Positions 15,573-24,346 of a DNA stretch of 54,053 nt are shown one piece after another. Within the stretch, counting starts at the first letter, position 1. Every line of letters begins with the position of its first letter. The notes beneath the pieces are model-generated. The model was not told the DNA's origin. It saw nothing but the letters and a program-made list of their open reading frames with translations, and did not search any database. This DNA comes from Prevotella sp. GTDB taxonomy: Bacteria; Bacteroidota; Bacteroidia; Bacteroidales; Bacteroidaceae. The stretch spans positions 1-54,053 of the forward strand of contig JAFPZD010000157.1 in the NCBI GenBank assembly GCA_017417465.1. Reading direction: 5' to 3'. Made by a program: the position numbers and the translations under genes.

Positions 15573-17045
15573 ATGAAGATTTATGTCGTAGGCATCGGTC
15601 CTGGCTCGCCCGAGGACATCACACCCGCCGCCATCGAGGCCATCAGGCAGAGCGATGCCGTGGTGGGCTACAAATACTATTTCCAGTTCGTGACGCCCTA
15701 TCTGAAACCAGGAGCCGAGTGCATCGACACTGGCATGAAGCGTGAGCGTGAGCGCGCCGCCATGGCTTTCGACCAGGCCATGCAGGGCCGTGTGGTGGCC
15801 GTCATCAGCAGCGGCGATGCAGGGATCTACGGCATGGCACCGCTCATCTGGGAGATGCAGCGTGAACGGCAACAGCCAGTAGACATCGTCACCATTCCTG
15901 GCATATCGGCTTTCCAGAAAGCAGCCTCGCTCCTAGGTGCGCCCATTGGGCACGATCTGTGCATCATCTCGCTGTCGGACTTAATGACGCCGTGGGCACG
16001 CATCGAACGGCGCATTGAGGCGGCTGCCATTGGCGATTTCGTCACGGCAATCTATAATCCAAAATCGCACGGGCGCTACTGGCAGCTCTATCGACTGCAG
16101 GAACTGTTCCTCAAGCACCGCAATGCCAATACGCCCGTTGGCTATGTGCGCCAAGCAGGACGTGACGACCAAGCGGTGGTGACCACCACGCTCAGCAGTT
16201 TTGACCCTGAGCAGGTGGACATGTTCACCGTTGTCATCATCGGCAACTCGCAGTCGTATCTGCACAATGGGCATTTCATTACGCCACGTGGGTACAACCT
16301 CACCGACAGTTCCTCCCCAGAAGAGAGCGACGTGTATAGTTCATCTGCCGACAAGCCTAATCACTCCTCTCTCCTTGGGAAAGAGGTCAGGGGTGAGGCA
16401 GTCGGCCAGCAGATCATGATGCAGAGTTTCCGCACCATCGAAAGCGAGCTACAGCGCCATGACTATCCCTTGGATCACAAGTGGGCACTGCTGCACGCCA
16501 TCCATACGACGGCTGATTTCGACATGGAACACATACTCTATACTGATCCGCAAGCCGTAGAGACGCTCTACGGTAAGGTGACCGATGGCAGTCTGAAGAC
16601 TATCATCAGCGACGTGACGATGGTGACAAGCGGTGTCCGCAAAGGAGCTTTACAGCGGTTAGGCGTCGAAGCGAAGTGCTACCTCAGTGACCCACGCGTG
16701 GCTGAGATGGCGCTGTCGCAGGGCATTACCCGCACACAGGCCGGCATCCGTCTGGCCGTGGAGGAGCATCCCGACGCGCTGTTTGCTTTCGGCAATGCTC
16801 CCACGGCACTGATGGAACTGTGCGACCTCATTCGGAAAGGCAAGGCCCACCCCACCGGCATCATCGCTGCACCCGTCGGTTTTGTCCATGTCTGCGAGTC
16901 GAAACACATGGTTAAGACGTTTCGCAACATTCCAAAAATCATTGTCGAAGGGCGCAAGGGTGGCAGCAACCTGGCCGCGACGCTCTGCAATGCAGTCCTC
17001 TGCTTCGATGATGCGGCACAACTGCGACCAGGAAGGGATCTGTGA
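15573..17045 (+). CDS. cobJ-cbiC: Precorrin-3B C17-methyltransferase / precorrin-8X methylmutase fusion
   Basis: 490 residues from the ATG at 15,573 (MKIYVVGIGPGSPEDITPAA); the longer open frame upstream lies in the receptor gene. Residues 1-250 are CobJ/CbiH, a tetrapyrrole methylase, with the GxGxG start, SSGDAGIYGMAPL and IYNPKSHGRYWQL; it makes the ring contraction. Residues about 283-490 are CbiC, precorrin-8X methylmutase, with TADFDMEHIL, DVTMVTSGVRKG and catalytic-His-type HPTGIIAAPVGFV. The linker (about 245-280) is low-complexity and encoded by a GC-rich dispersed repeat (16,310-16,405). The gene follows the second receptor by 23 nt. Confidence 0.93.
   Translation: MKIYVVGIGPGSPEDITPAAIEAIRQSDAVVGYKYYFQFVTPYLKPGAECIDTGMKRERERAAMAFDQAMQGRVVAVISSGDAGIYGMAPLIWEMQRERQQPVDIVTIPGISAFQKAASLLGAPIGHDLCIISLSDLMTPWARIERRIEAAAIGDFVTAIYNPKSHGRYWQLYRLQELFLKHRNANTPVGYVRQAGRDDQAVVTTTLSSFDPEQVDMFTVVIIGNSQSYLHNGHFITPRGYNLTDSSSPEESDVYSSSADKPNHSSLLGKEVRGEAVGQQIMMQSFRTIESELQRHDYPLDHKWALLHAIHTTADFDMEHILYTDPQAVETLYGKVTDGSLKTIISDVTMVTSGVRKGALQRLGVEAKCYLSDPRVAEMALSQGITRTQAGIRLAVEEHPDALFAFGNAPTALMELCDLIRKGKAHPTGIIAAPVGFVHVCESKHMVKTFRNIPKIIVEGRKGGSNLAATLCNAVLCFDDAAQLRPGRDL
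16310..16405. repeat. Dispersed repeat in the CobJ-CbiC linker
   Basis: The interdomain linker contains CTCTCTCCTTGGGAAAGAGG followed by TCAGGGGTGAGG, the same type of C-rich/G-rich palindrome as at 1208-1240. It codes a Ser/Glu-rich stretch (SSSPEESDVYSSSADK) that is not part of either enzyme domain. Confidence 0.55.
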
Positions 17046-17057
17046 GAACTGAGAGTT

Positions 17058-18371
17058 ATGATTAGATTTGTAGTTATCGGTATTACTGATTCGCCACAGC
17101 CGTTCTTTCCGCCCGAAGTATTGGCAATCATAAAGGAGGGACGGGTGTTCTCGGGAGGCAAGCGCCATCATGAGATTATGAAGCCATTCTTACCTGCTGA
17201 CGCGGAATGGATAGACATCACCGCTCCCATCGACGATGTCTTCTGCAAATACAAATCTCAAATCGCCGCACGGCCAGAGGACGTTTGCCCCCAAAGGGAC
17301 GCAAGAAGCCTCACCCCCCAAACCATCATCGTTTTTGCCAGTGGCGACCCGCTGTTCTTCGGTTTTGCCAACACCATTTGCCAACGCATGCCAGAGGCTG
17401 AGGTGCAGGTATTCCCCACTTTCAACTCCCTGCAGATGCTGGCCCACAGGCTGCTGCTGCCTTACCACGATATGCGCATCGTCTCGCTGACAGGTCGCCC
17501 TTGGCCAGACTTCGACCGTGCCTTGATTGAACATGCACCAAAGATAGGCATTCTCACCGACCGTGAGCATACCCCTGCGACCATTGCCCGCCGCATGATG
17601 GACTACGGCTATACCTATTATAAAATATACATTGGCGAGCATCTGGGGAATCCCACGCTTGAAAAGGTCAGTGTGCTTACGCTTGAAGAAGCTGCCAAGC
17701 ACGACTTTGCCCAACCCAACTGCGTGATTGTGGTGAAGAGTGAACAGGTTTCACATTTCACACATTACCATTCACTGAATAGACCTTTCGGCCTTTCCGA
17801 TTCGTCTTTTGCCTTACTCGACGGGCGTGAGAAGATGATTACCAAGATGCCAATCCGCCTGCTCACGCTACAAGCGCTCGACCTGACGTGCCGCCAAGTG
17901 CTATGGGACATCGGCTTCTGCACGGGCAGCGTCTCTATCGAGGCCCGTTTGCTGTTTCCCCATCTTCACATTGAGGCCTTCGAAGTACGCCCAGAGTGCG
18001 AGGCCATCATCCACGAGAACGCCCGACGCCACGGTGCTCCCGGCATTGGCGTCCACATCGGCGACTTCCGCTCAGTATGTTGCGATGCCATCGCAACAAA
18101 CGGAACCCCCGATGCCATCTTCATCGGCGGACACGGTGGCCACCTCAAGGACATCATGGCAAAAGCCAAAAGCTACATGCAGCCGGGCGGCATCATGGTA
18201 ATGAACAGCGTCAGCTCGCCCGTGGTAGACCGTCTGACTGACCGCCCCAGCAGTCGCCAGCTCTTTGACGAGGCCTGCCATGAGTTGGACCTCATACAGT
18301 ATCCGCCTCTCCATATCACCCTCAACGACCATAACCCTATCGACATACTGAAATGCGAACTGCCATCATAA
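17058..18371 (+). CDS. cbiE-cbiT: Precorrin-6Y C5,15-methyltransferase (CbiE-CbiT / CobL)
   Basis: 437 residues. The N-terminal tetrapyrrole methylase (about 1-230) is CbiE (FVVIGITDSP, IIVFASGDPLFFGF, SLTGRPW). The C-terminal class I methyltransferase (about 245-437) is CbiT (LWDIGFCTGSVSIEARLL, VRPECEAIIHENA, AIFIGGHGG). Together they methylate C5 and C15 and decarboxylate the acetate side chain. An insertion near residues 70-90 (RPEDVCPQRDARSLTPQT, DNA 17,270-17,325) falls just before the conserved SGDPLFFG motif. It resembles an insert in cobQ at 25,086-25,125, so it is probably a dispersed repeat. It starts 12 nt after the previous gene and overlaps the next by 19 nt. Confidence 0.93.
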   Translation: MIRFVVIGITDSPQPFFPPEVLAIIKEGRVFSGGKRHHEIMKPFLPADAEWIDITAPIDDVFCKYKSQIAARPEDVCPQRDARSLTPQTIIVFASGDPLFFGFANTICQRMPEAEVQVFPTFNSLQMLAHRLLLPYHDMRIVSLTGRPWPDFDRALIEHAPKIGILTDREHTPATIARRMMDYGYTYYKIYIGEHLGNPTLEKVSVLTLEEAAKHDFAQPNCVIVVKSEQVSHFTHYHSLNRPFGLSDSSFALLDGREKMITKMPIRLLTLQALDLTCRQVLWDIGFCTGSVSIEARLLFPHLHIEAFEVRPECEAIIHENARRHGAPGIGVHIGDFRSVCCDAIATNGTPDAIFIGGHGGHLKDIMAKAKSYMQPGGIMVMNSVSSPVVDRLTDRPSSRQLFDEACHELDLIQYPPLHITLNDHNPIDILKCELPS

Positions 18372-20155
18372 CCATCACAGCAGCGGGCGATGCTGTTGCC
18401 CGTATCGTCCAGCAAGAAACTCAGGGCCAATCCATCGACCGCGCCGACGTGGGTCGTCTCTGGTCCGACTTCGACGCTTTTGTGTTCATCGGTGCGATGG
18501 GCATCTGTGTGCGTACCATTGCTCCGTACGTCGCAGACAAGCACAGCGACCCCGCAGTGGTCTGCATCGACAGCACCGGCCGCCACGTCGTCTCGGTGCT
18601 CAGCGGCCATGTGGGTGGTGCCAACGACCTGTCACGCCATTTGGCTGCAGCGCTCGGAGTAGAGCCCATCATTACCACACAGAGCGACAACCAGAACTTA
18701 TGGGCACTTGACATGCTGGCACAGCGCTATGGCTGGAACGAGCCTTACGGCAACATGCAGAAAGCCATTTTCGCCTTTGTAGACCGTCAACCCACCGCGC
18801 TGCTTCTTGACATCCGCGACGAGGGCACCGACTACTTGGAACGCACACTGCCATCCCACGTCACGCTGGTACACAACATCAAGGACATTACACCTGACAG
18901 TTTCAAACTGGCCATCATCGTATCGCCCAAAAGCTATGACACCATCAAGGACGTGCCGACCATCCACTACGTTCCTCGGGTGCTGACACTTGGCCTCGGT
19001 CTGGCCCGACAGGCCGGCCCCGTAGATGAGGTAAGAAGAAATATCGTCAATGACCTGCGCACCAATCGCTATGACCTGTCGGCCATCCGCGACATCGCTA
19101 CCGTCGACATCAAAGCCGACGAGCCTGTCATCAAGCAATTGCAGCAGGAAGGCTATCACGTACATTTCTTCACTGCCGATGAGCTCTGCACCATCGAGGT
19201 GCCCACCCCCAGCAACATCGTAGCCTGCCATATAGGCACGCCCAGCGTCTGCGAAGCTGCAGCCATCCTTGCCACCGATAACGGCCAACTGCTGCTACCT
19301 AAGGAGAAAGGCACCAACTACACCATTGCCCTGGCCATCGACCGACGTCATCTGCGCGGTACCTCACCAAAGAGTACCCTATGCTGCGATATAGCAGCCC
19401 CCCATATCGAGATTGTTGGTGCTGGCCCTGGCGACCCCGACTTGATATCGGTGCGCGGTCGCCGCTTCTTGGAACAGGCCGACCTCATTCTCTATGCTGG
19501 CAGTCTGGTACCCCGCGAACTCACTGAGTGCCACAAGCCTGGCGCTGTGGTCCGCTCATCAGCCTCGATGGCACTTGAGGAGCAGTGCGCACTGATGAAA
19601 GAGTTCTACGATCAAGGCAAGCTCATCGTCCGCTTACACACTGGCGACCCCTGCATCTTCGGTGCCATCCAAGAGCAGATGGCTTTCTTCGACGAGCACC
19701 AGATGTCATACCACATCACGCCGGGCATCTCATCATTCCTTGCCGCTGCCGCCGAGCTTCGCAGCCAGTTCACTATCCCTGAGCGCACACAGACCATCAT
19801 CCTGACCCGTGGCGAGGGCCGCACGCCCATGCCCGACAAGGAGAAGTTGCACCTTCTGGCACGCTCGCAGAGCACCATGTGCATCTTCCTCAGTGCAGCC
19901 ATCGTCGACGATGTGCAGCGCGAACTGCTGCAGGAGTATCCCGAGGACACACCCGTGGCCGCCTGTTACCACCTGACATGGGCCGACCAACGCATCTACC
20001 GTGGCCAGCTGAAAGACCTTGCACGCATCGTCCACGACAACAATCTCACCCTCACCACGATGCTTGTCGTAGGTGAGTCCATCGACAACCGTCACGGATT
20101 GTCAGAACTCTACAACCGCAACTTCACGCACCTCTTCCGAAAAGGCACCACATGA
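18353..20155 (+). CDS. cbiG-cobM: Cobalt-precorrin-5A hydrolase / precorrin-4 C11-methyltransferase fusion
   Basis: 600 residues. The N-terminal half (about 1-335) is CbiG, which opens the lactone and releases acetaldehyde in the anaerobic pathway (FVFIGAMGICVRTIAPYV, STGRHVVSVLSGHVGGAN, C-terminal LGLGLARQAG and ATDNGQLLLPKEKG). The C-terminal half (about 350-600) is CobM/CbiF, with VGAGPGDPDLISVRG, YAGSLVPREL, LHTGDPCIFGA, ITPGISSFLAAAA and ILTRGEGRTPMP. Having CbiG marks the oxygen-independent route. It overlaps its neighbours by 19 and 4 nt, pointing to translational coupling. Confidence 0.94.
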   Translation: MRTAIITITAAGDAVARIVQQETQGQSIDRADVGRLWSDFDAFVFIGAMGICVRTIAPYVADKHSDPAVVCIDSTGRHVVSVLSGHVGGANDLSRHLAAALGVEPIITTQSDNQNLWALDMLAQRYGWNEPYGNMQKAIFAFVDRQPTALLLDIRDEGTDYLERTLPSHVTLVHNIKDITPDSFKLAIIVSPKSYDTIKDVPTIHYVPRVLTLGLGLARQAGPVDEVRRNIVNDLRTNRYDLSAIRDIATVDIKADEPVIKQLQQEGYHVHFFTADELCTIEVPTPSNIVACHIGTPSVCEAAAILATDNGQLLLPKEKGTNYTIALAIDRRHLRGTSPKSTLCCDIAAPHIEIVGAGPGDPDLISVRGRRFLEQADLILYAGSLVPRELTECHKPGAVVRSSASMALEEQCALMKEFYDQGKLIVRLHTGDPCIFGAIQEQMAFFDEHQMSYHITPGISSFLAAAAELRSQFTIPERTQTIILTRGEGRTPMPDKEKLHLLARSQSTMCIFLSAAIVDDVQRELLQEYPEDTPVAACYHLTWADQRIYRGQLKDLARIVHDNNLTLTTMLVVGESIDNRHGLSELYNRNFTHLFRKGTT

Positions 20156-21993
20156 TACTCATCTTCGGCGGCACCACTGAGGGCCGCATGGCCGTCGACG
20201 TGTGCGAGCAGGCTGGTCAGCCATTTTATTACTCCACACGTAGCAGTGGACAACAGATAGTGTTGCACCACGGCCAGCGCCTTGTGGGAACAATGACTGC
20301 CGATGACATTCGCCACTTCTGTCAGAAGAACGCTATTCGACTACTCATCGATGCCTCACACCCTTTCGCCGAAGGACTTCACCAAGCCATTGCTGCGTCG
20401 GGCATGCCCGTCATTCGGGTGGAGCGTCTTCCATTGACCATTGGCCATTCGCCATTAACCATTTGCCACGACTTTGATGATGCCGTTGTTAAGCTAAACG
20501 AGAATCCACCACAACGTCTACTAGCCCTGACGGGCGTGAACACCATTGCGAAGCTGAAAGCCTACTGGCAGCAGCACGACACCATCTTCCGCATCCTGCC
20601 ACGCCCAGAGAGCCTGCAGCAGGCACTGGCACAGGGTTTCCCAGAGCAACAGCTGGTATACTACAACAGCGAAGACACACTGCCAACCGTAGAGCAGGAA
20701 AAAGAATTGATGCAACGCACTGGCTGCGATGCCATCATTACCAAGGAGAGTGGCGACAGCGGAGGATTCAAAGCTAAAGTTGAGGCCGCACTGTCATTAG
20801 GTCTACAGCTCTACGTGGTGGCAGCTCCCAACTATCGCGCGCTATTTGACAATAGAGCCGTGCTACGCACCGTGAATGGTCGCCACGGCCTGCGCCGTGC
20901 CATTGAGGAGTTGTTGCCCAGCTACTTCCCACTACGCACCGGCCTGACCACAGGTGCCATTGCCACTGCCGCCGTGAAAGCCGCTACGCTGGCGCTACTT
21001 GGCGAACCGACAGACGAGGTGGAGCTGCATCTGCCCGATGGTGAAACCATCCATGTACCGATTGACCACCAAGAGGTCGGGAGCGACGGCGTTCGGCCTT
21101 TTGCCGTTGCTACGGCCACCAAGGATTTCAGCGACGACCCCGACGTGACGCGTGGCTGTCACATCACCGCAAAAGTTGCCCCCATCTCGACCCTCGAGGA
21201 TGGTGCTATAGACACTTCTGCCAACAACGCTATAGAAGTCCCCTCGGGAACTTCTTCCCTCCGTTTCCTCCAAGGCTCAGGTGTCGGCCGCGTAACGCTG
21301 CCCGGACTGGGCATCCCCGTGGGTGGCCCGGCCATCAACCCTGTGCCACGCCAGATGATGGAGGCTGAGGTGCGGGCACTGACCGATGCGCCACTCGACA
21401 TCACCATCTCAGTGGAAGGTGGCCGCGAGCTGGCCGAGCGCACGTTCAACAGTCGTGTGGGGGTGGTCGATGGCATCAGCATCATCGGCACCTCTGGCAT
21501 CGTGTCGCCATTATCGAACGAAGCCTTCATTCGTAGCATTGGCCGTGAGCTACAGGTGGCACGTGCCATGGGCTGCAACGCCATCGGACTGGCTTCGGGC
21601 AAGCGCGGCGAGACAGCCCTATTGGAACGTGAGCCTACGCTACGCGTCATCCACTACGGCAATTTCGTGGGCGACAGTCTGCGACAGGCCCATGAACAGG
21701 GTTTCACCCGCGTAGTGCTGGGCATCATGATTGGCAAGGCTGTCAAGCTGGCCGAAGGTCATTTGGACACTCACTCTCACAAAGTATTGATGAACAAGGC
21801 GTTCCTCATCGATGTAGCCCATCAGGTCGGCGTAGCTGATGCCGAGGAACTGCTGGCTCCCGTCACCATGGCCCGTGAACTGTGGACACTGCTGCCACCT
21901 GCGTTCTTTGCCCGTCTGCACGACCTGTGCATTCAGCATTGCCGCACCGTCTTTCCAACCGGTACGCTTGAAATCAACATCCTAGAACAGTAA
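20152..21993 (+). CDS. cbiJ-cbiD: Precorrin-6A reductase / cobalt-precorrin-5B C1-methyltransferase fusion
   Basis: 613 residues. Residues about 1-245 are CbiJ/CobK (ILIFGGTTEGR, LLIDASHPFAE, ITKESGDSGGFKAKVEAA), an NAD(P)H-dependent ring reductase. Residues about 260-613 are CbiD, the SAM-dependent C1 methyltransferase of the anaerobic route (LRTGLTTGAIATAAVKAA, SVEGGRELAERTFN, GTSGIVSPLSNEAF). Inside the reductase, after VIRVERL, lies an insert PLTIGHSPLTICH encoded by five heptanucleotides (20,431-20,465). The gene overlaps the upstream gene by ATGA and is followed by the permease after 9 nt. Confidence 0.93.
   Translation: MILIFGGTTEGRMAVDVCEQAGQPFYYSTRSSGQQIVLHHGQRLVGTMTADDIRHFCQKNAIRLLIDASHPFAEGLHQAIAASGMPVIRVERLPLTIGHSPLTICHDFDDAVVKLNENPPQRLLALTGVNTIAKLKAYWQQHDTIFRILPRPESLQQALAQGFPEQQLVYYNSEDTLPTVEQEKELMQRTGCDAIITKESGDSGGFKAKVEAALSLGLQLYVVAAPNYRALFDNRAVLRTVNGRHGLRRAIEELLPSYFPLRTGLTTGAIATAAVKAATLALLGEPTDEVELHLPDGETIHVPIDHQEVGSDGVRPFAVATATKDFSDDPDVTRGCHITAKVAPISTLEDGAIDTSANNAIEVPSGTSSLRFLQGSGVGRVTLPGLGIPVGGPAINPVPRQMMEAEVRALTDAPLDITISVEGGRELAERTFNSRVGVVDGISIIGTSGIVSPLSNEAFIRSIGRELQVARAMGCNAIGLASGKRGETALLEREPTLRVIHYGNFVGDSLRQAHEQGFTRVVLGIMIGKAVKLAEGHLDTHSHKVLMNKAFLIDVAHQVGVADAEELLAPVTMARELWTLLPPAFFARLHDLCIQHCRTVFPTGTLEINILEQ
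20431..20465. repeat. CCATTNN heptanucleotide repeat in cbiJ
   Basis: Five contiguous 7-bp units: CCATTGA, CCATTGG, CCATTCG, CCATTAA, CCATTTG. The last two bases vary while the first five are constant. In frame now; 35 bp is not a multiple of three, so unit gain or loss shifts the reading frame. Confidence 0.8.
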
Positions 21994-22002
21994 TAACGCA
22001 TT

Positions 22003-23019
22003 ATGAATTATAAGCTTCTCCTTCTCTTTCTGAGCATCCCTCTGCTGGCCATGGTTAACCTGATGATCGGCTCAGTGCCGATTCCGTTGGCTGAAGTGGC
22101 GGACATCCTGCTCGGAAACGGTTCCGACAGCGATGTTTTCACGAACATCGTGCTGCGCACCCGCTTGCCACAGACGCTCACGGCCATCGCCTGCGGAGCC
22201 GGGCTTTCGCTGGCCGGTCTGGAGATGCAGACCGTCTTCCACAACCCACTGGCAGGTCCGTCGGTATTGGGCGTCAGCAGTGCGGCCAGCTTAGGTGTGG
22301 CCTTCGTGGTACTGCTTAGCGGCACCATCGGCGGCGGTCTGATGTCACGCTTTGGACTGATGGGCAACACAGCACTTACTACTGCAGCTATCGGCGGTGC
22401 TCTGGCCGCCATGGCACTCATCGTGTGGCTGTCGCAGCGGGTGCACGGACGTGCCACACTACTCATCGTGGGCGTGCTCATCGGTTACATCGCCAGCGCC
22501 ATCATCGGTGTGCTGAAGTATTTCAGCAGCGAGGAGGACATCCGTGCCTACGTCATCTGGGGCTTGGGCTCGTTTGCGCGTGTCACGGGCGGACAGGTCT
22601 ACGTCTTCGTTGCACTCATGGCTGTGCTCTGCCCGCTGTCGATGCTGTTGGCCAAGCCGTTGAACACCATGCTCCTTGGCGAGCGCTATGCAGCCAACCT
22701 TGGACTGAACATCAGGCGGGCCCGTATGCTCATCATTGCGTCAGCGGGCATCCTCACGGCCGTCACCACGGCCTACTGTGGTCCTATCATGTTTCTCGGA
22801 CTGGCCGTGCCCCACATCGCAAGGGGCCTATTCGCAACCGACGACCACCGCACGCTGCTACCTGCCACCCTACTGGCCGGTGCCTCGCTGGCCTTAGTGT
22901 GCAATCTCATCGCCCGACTGCCGGGCATGGAGGGAGCTTTGCCCATCAATTCCGTCACAGCGCTTATTGGAGCCCCTGTGGCCTTAACGATATTACTGCG
23001 CAAACATGAAAAAGGATAA
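22003..23019 (+). CDS. FecCD/BtuC-family ABC transporter permease
   Basis: 338 residues with about nine to ten hydrophobic segments. Family motifs are RLPQTLTAIACGAGLSLAGLEMQ, then FHNPLAGPSVLGVSSAASLG, and GPIMFLGLAVPHIARGLF. It should form the inner-membrane channel for the substrate delivered by the lipoprotein at 12,297-13,439, so corrinoid or a related tetrapyrrole. No ATP-binding partner (BtuD/FecE type) is present in the window, so the ATPase must be elsewhere. It sits between ring-building genes and overlaps the cbiA start by 14 nt. Confidence 0.9.
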   Translation: MNYKLLLLFLSIPLLAMVNLMIGSVPIPLAEVADILLGNGSDSDVFTNIVLRTRLPQTLTAIACGAGLSLAGLEMQTVFHNPLAGPSVLGVSSAASLGVAFVVLLSGTIGGGLMSRFGLMGNTALTTAAIGGALAAMALIVWLSQRVHGRATLLIVGVLIGYIASAIIGVLKYFSSEEDIRAYVIWGLGSFARVTGGQVYVFVALMAVLCPLSMLLAKPLNTMLLGERYAANLGLNIRRARMLIIASAGILTAVTTAYCGPIMFLGLAVPHIARGLFATDDHRTLLPATLLAGASLALVCNLIARLPGMEGALPINSVTALIGAPVALTILLRKHEKG

Positions 23020-24346
23020 AGCCATACTCATCGGCGCCACAACTTCGGGCAGCGGCAAGACCACCTTTACCATGGGACTGCTGCGGGCACTCAGCAACCG
23101 TGGTCTACGGGTACAGCCCTTCAAGAGTGGTCCCGACTACATAGATCCGCTCTACCACCAGCAGGCGGCAGGGCAGGAGTCGGTGAACCTCGACACGTTC
23201 ATGGGCACGCCAGAACACGTCAAACATCTCTTCACACACTACGGCCACGATGCCGACATACGCGTCGTCGAGGGAGCCATGGGACTCTTCGACGGCTACG
23301 ACGGTCCTCGAGGCAGTGCCGCCGAGGTGGCCATGCTGCTCGACGTGCCGGTGGTGCTGCTGGTCAGTGCGCGGGCAACGGCCTACAGCGTGGCACCGCT
23401 CATCTATGGTTTCCGCCATTTCAACCCACAGCTGCACCTGGCCGGTGTAGTATTCAACTTCGTCGCCTCCGAGCGGCAGTATGCCACGCTACGGCAGGCC
23501 TGCCACGATGCTGGCGTATCGTGTCTTGGCTACATGGGGCGCAACGATGCCCTGGTCATCCCCAGTCGCCACTTAGGCCTGACCATCGAAACACGCCAGC
23601 AAACCGAACAGCTCATCACTGAGGCCGCCCGCGAAGTGGAAGCCCACGTGGAAATAGAGCGCCTCATAGAGGCTTGTGACAACAGAACGACTGCGCAGCC
23701 CAATTCTCAATTCTCAATTCTCAACTCTCAATTCTCAACTCTCAATTCTCAATTCTCAACTCTCAATTCTCAATTAAGGCTCTCCGTCGCCCGCGACGAG
23801 GCCTTCAACTTCATTTACCGCGCCAACATCGACGCGTTACGCCGCATGGGTACAGTGACTTTCTTCTCACCTCTTCGCGACCGCGAGCTGCCTCCCTGTG
23901 ACTTGCTCTACCTGCCCGGCGGCTATCCCGAGCTCTTTGCTGCACAGTTAGAGGCCAACACGCCTATGTGCCGTGCCATCCGCGCCTATGCTGAAGCTGG
24001 TGGCCACATGCTGGCCGAGTGTGGCGGCTTCATGTACCTCTGCCACGACATCGACGGCCATACGATGTGCGGCGTACTGCCCCTTCATACCACCATGCAA
24101 GGTGCCCGGTTGCACTTAGGCTACCGCCAAATGACCATCGGCGGCGAAACCCTGCGCGGCCATGAATTCCACTATTCGCGCGTCTGCGACGACCTGACAT
24201 CTGCCGATGTCCATGAACTGCGCCTACAGCGTTCGGCCTTGAAAGTCCCCGTTGACACTCCCATCTACAGATACAAGAACGTGGTGGCCGGCTACACCCA
24301 CTGGTACTGGGCTGCCACATCAATCGACCGACTATGGAACATTTAA
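23006..24346 (+). CDS. cbiA: Cobyrinate a,c-diamide synthase
   Basis: 446 residues. The N-terminal dethiobiotin synthetase-like ATPase domain (about 1-220; IGATTSGSGKTTFTMGLLRAL, FKSGPDYIDP, VVEGAMGLFDG) and the C-terminal glutamine amidotransferase domain (about 265-446; LLYLPGGYPELF, nucleophile Cys in MLAECGGFMYLC, HEFHYSR) are both complete. It amidates the a and c acetates of (cobalt-)cobyrinate. The two domains are joined by NSQFSIL-NSQFSTL-NSQFSTL-NSQL, encoded by ten heptanucleotide units (23,701-23,770). Any change not divisible by three units would truncate the protein before the amidotransferase domain. It overlaps neighbours by 14 and 13 nt. Confidence 0.94.
   Translation: MKKDKAILIGATTSGSGKTTFTMGLLRALSNRGLRVQPFKSGPDYIDPLYHQQAAGQESVNLDTFMGTPEHVKHLFTHYGHDADIRVVEGAMGLFDGYDGPRGSAAEVAMLLDVPVVLLVSARATAYSVAPLIYGFRHFNPQLHLAGVVFNFVASERQYATLRQACHDAGVSCLGYMGRNDALVIPSRHLGLTIETRQQTEQLITEAAREVEAHVEIERLIEACDNRTTAQPNSQFSILNSQFSTLNSQFSTLNSQLRLSVARDEAFNFIYRANIDALRRMGTVTFFSPLRDRELPPCDLLYLPGGYPELFAAQLEANTPMCRAIRAYAEAGGHMLAECGGFMYLCHDIDGHTMCGVLPLHTTMQGARLHLGYRQMTIGGETLRGHEFHYSRVCDDLTSADVHELRLQRSALKVPVDTPIYRYKNVVAGYTHWYWAATSIDRLWNI
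23701..23774. repeat. CAATTCT/CAACTCT heptanucleotide array in the cbiA linker
   Basis: Ten consecutive 7-bp units (CAATTCT with three CAACTCT variants) plus a partial unit. Read in frame, three units give the seven-residue repeat NSQFSTL. The frame is presently open. Confidence 0.92.

Noticed and set aside
22003-23019. Iron-siderophore permease
   Set aside because: FecCD-family permeases cannot be told apart by motif alone, but this one is embedded in cobalamin synthesis genes under a cobalamin riboswitch.
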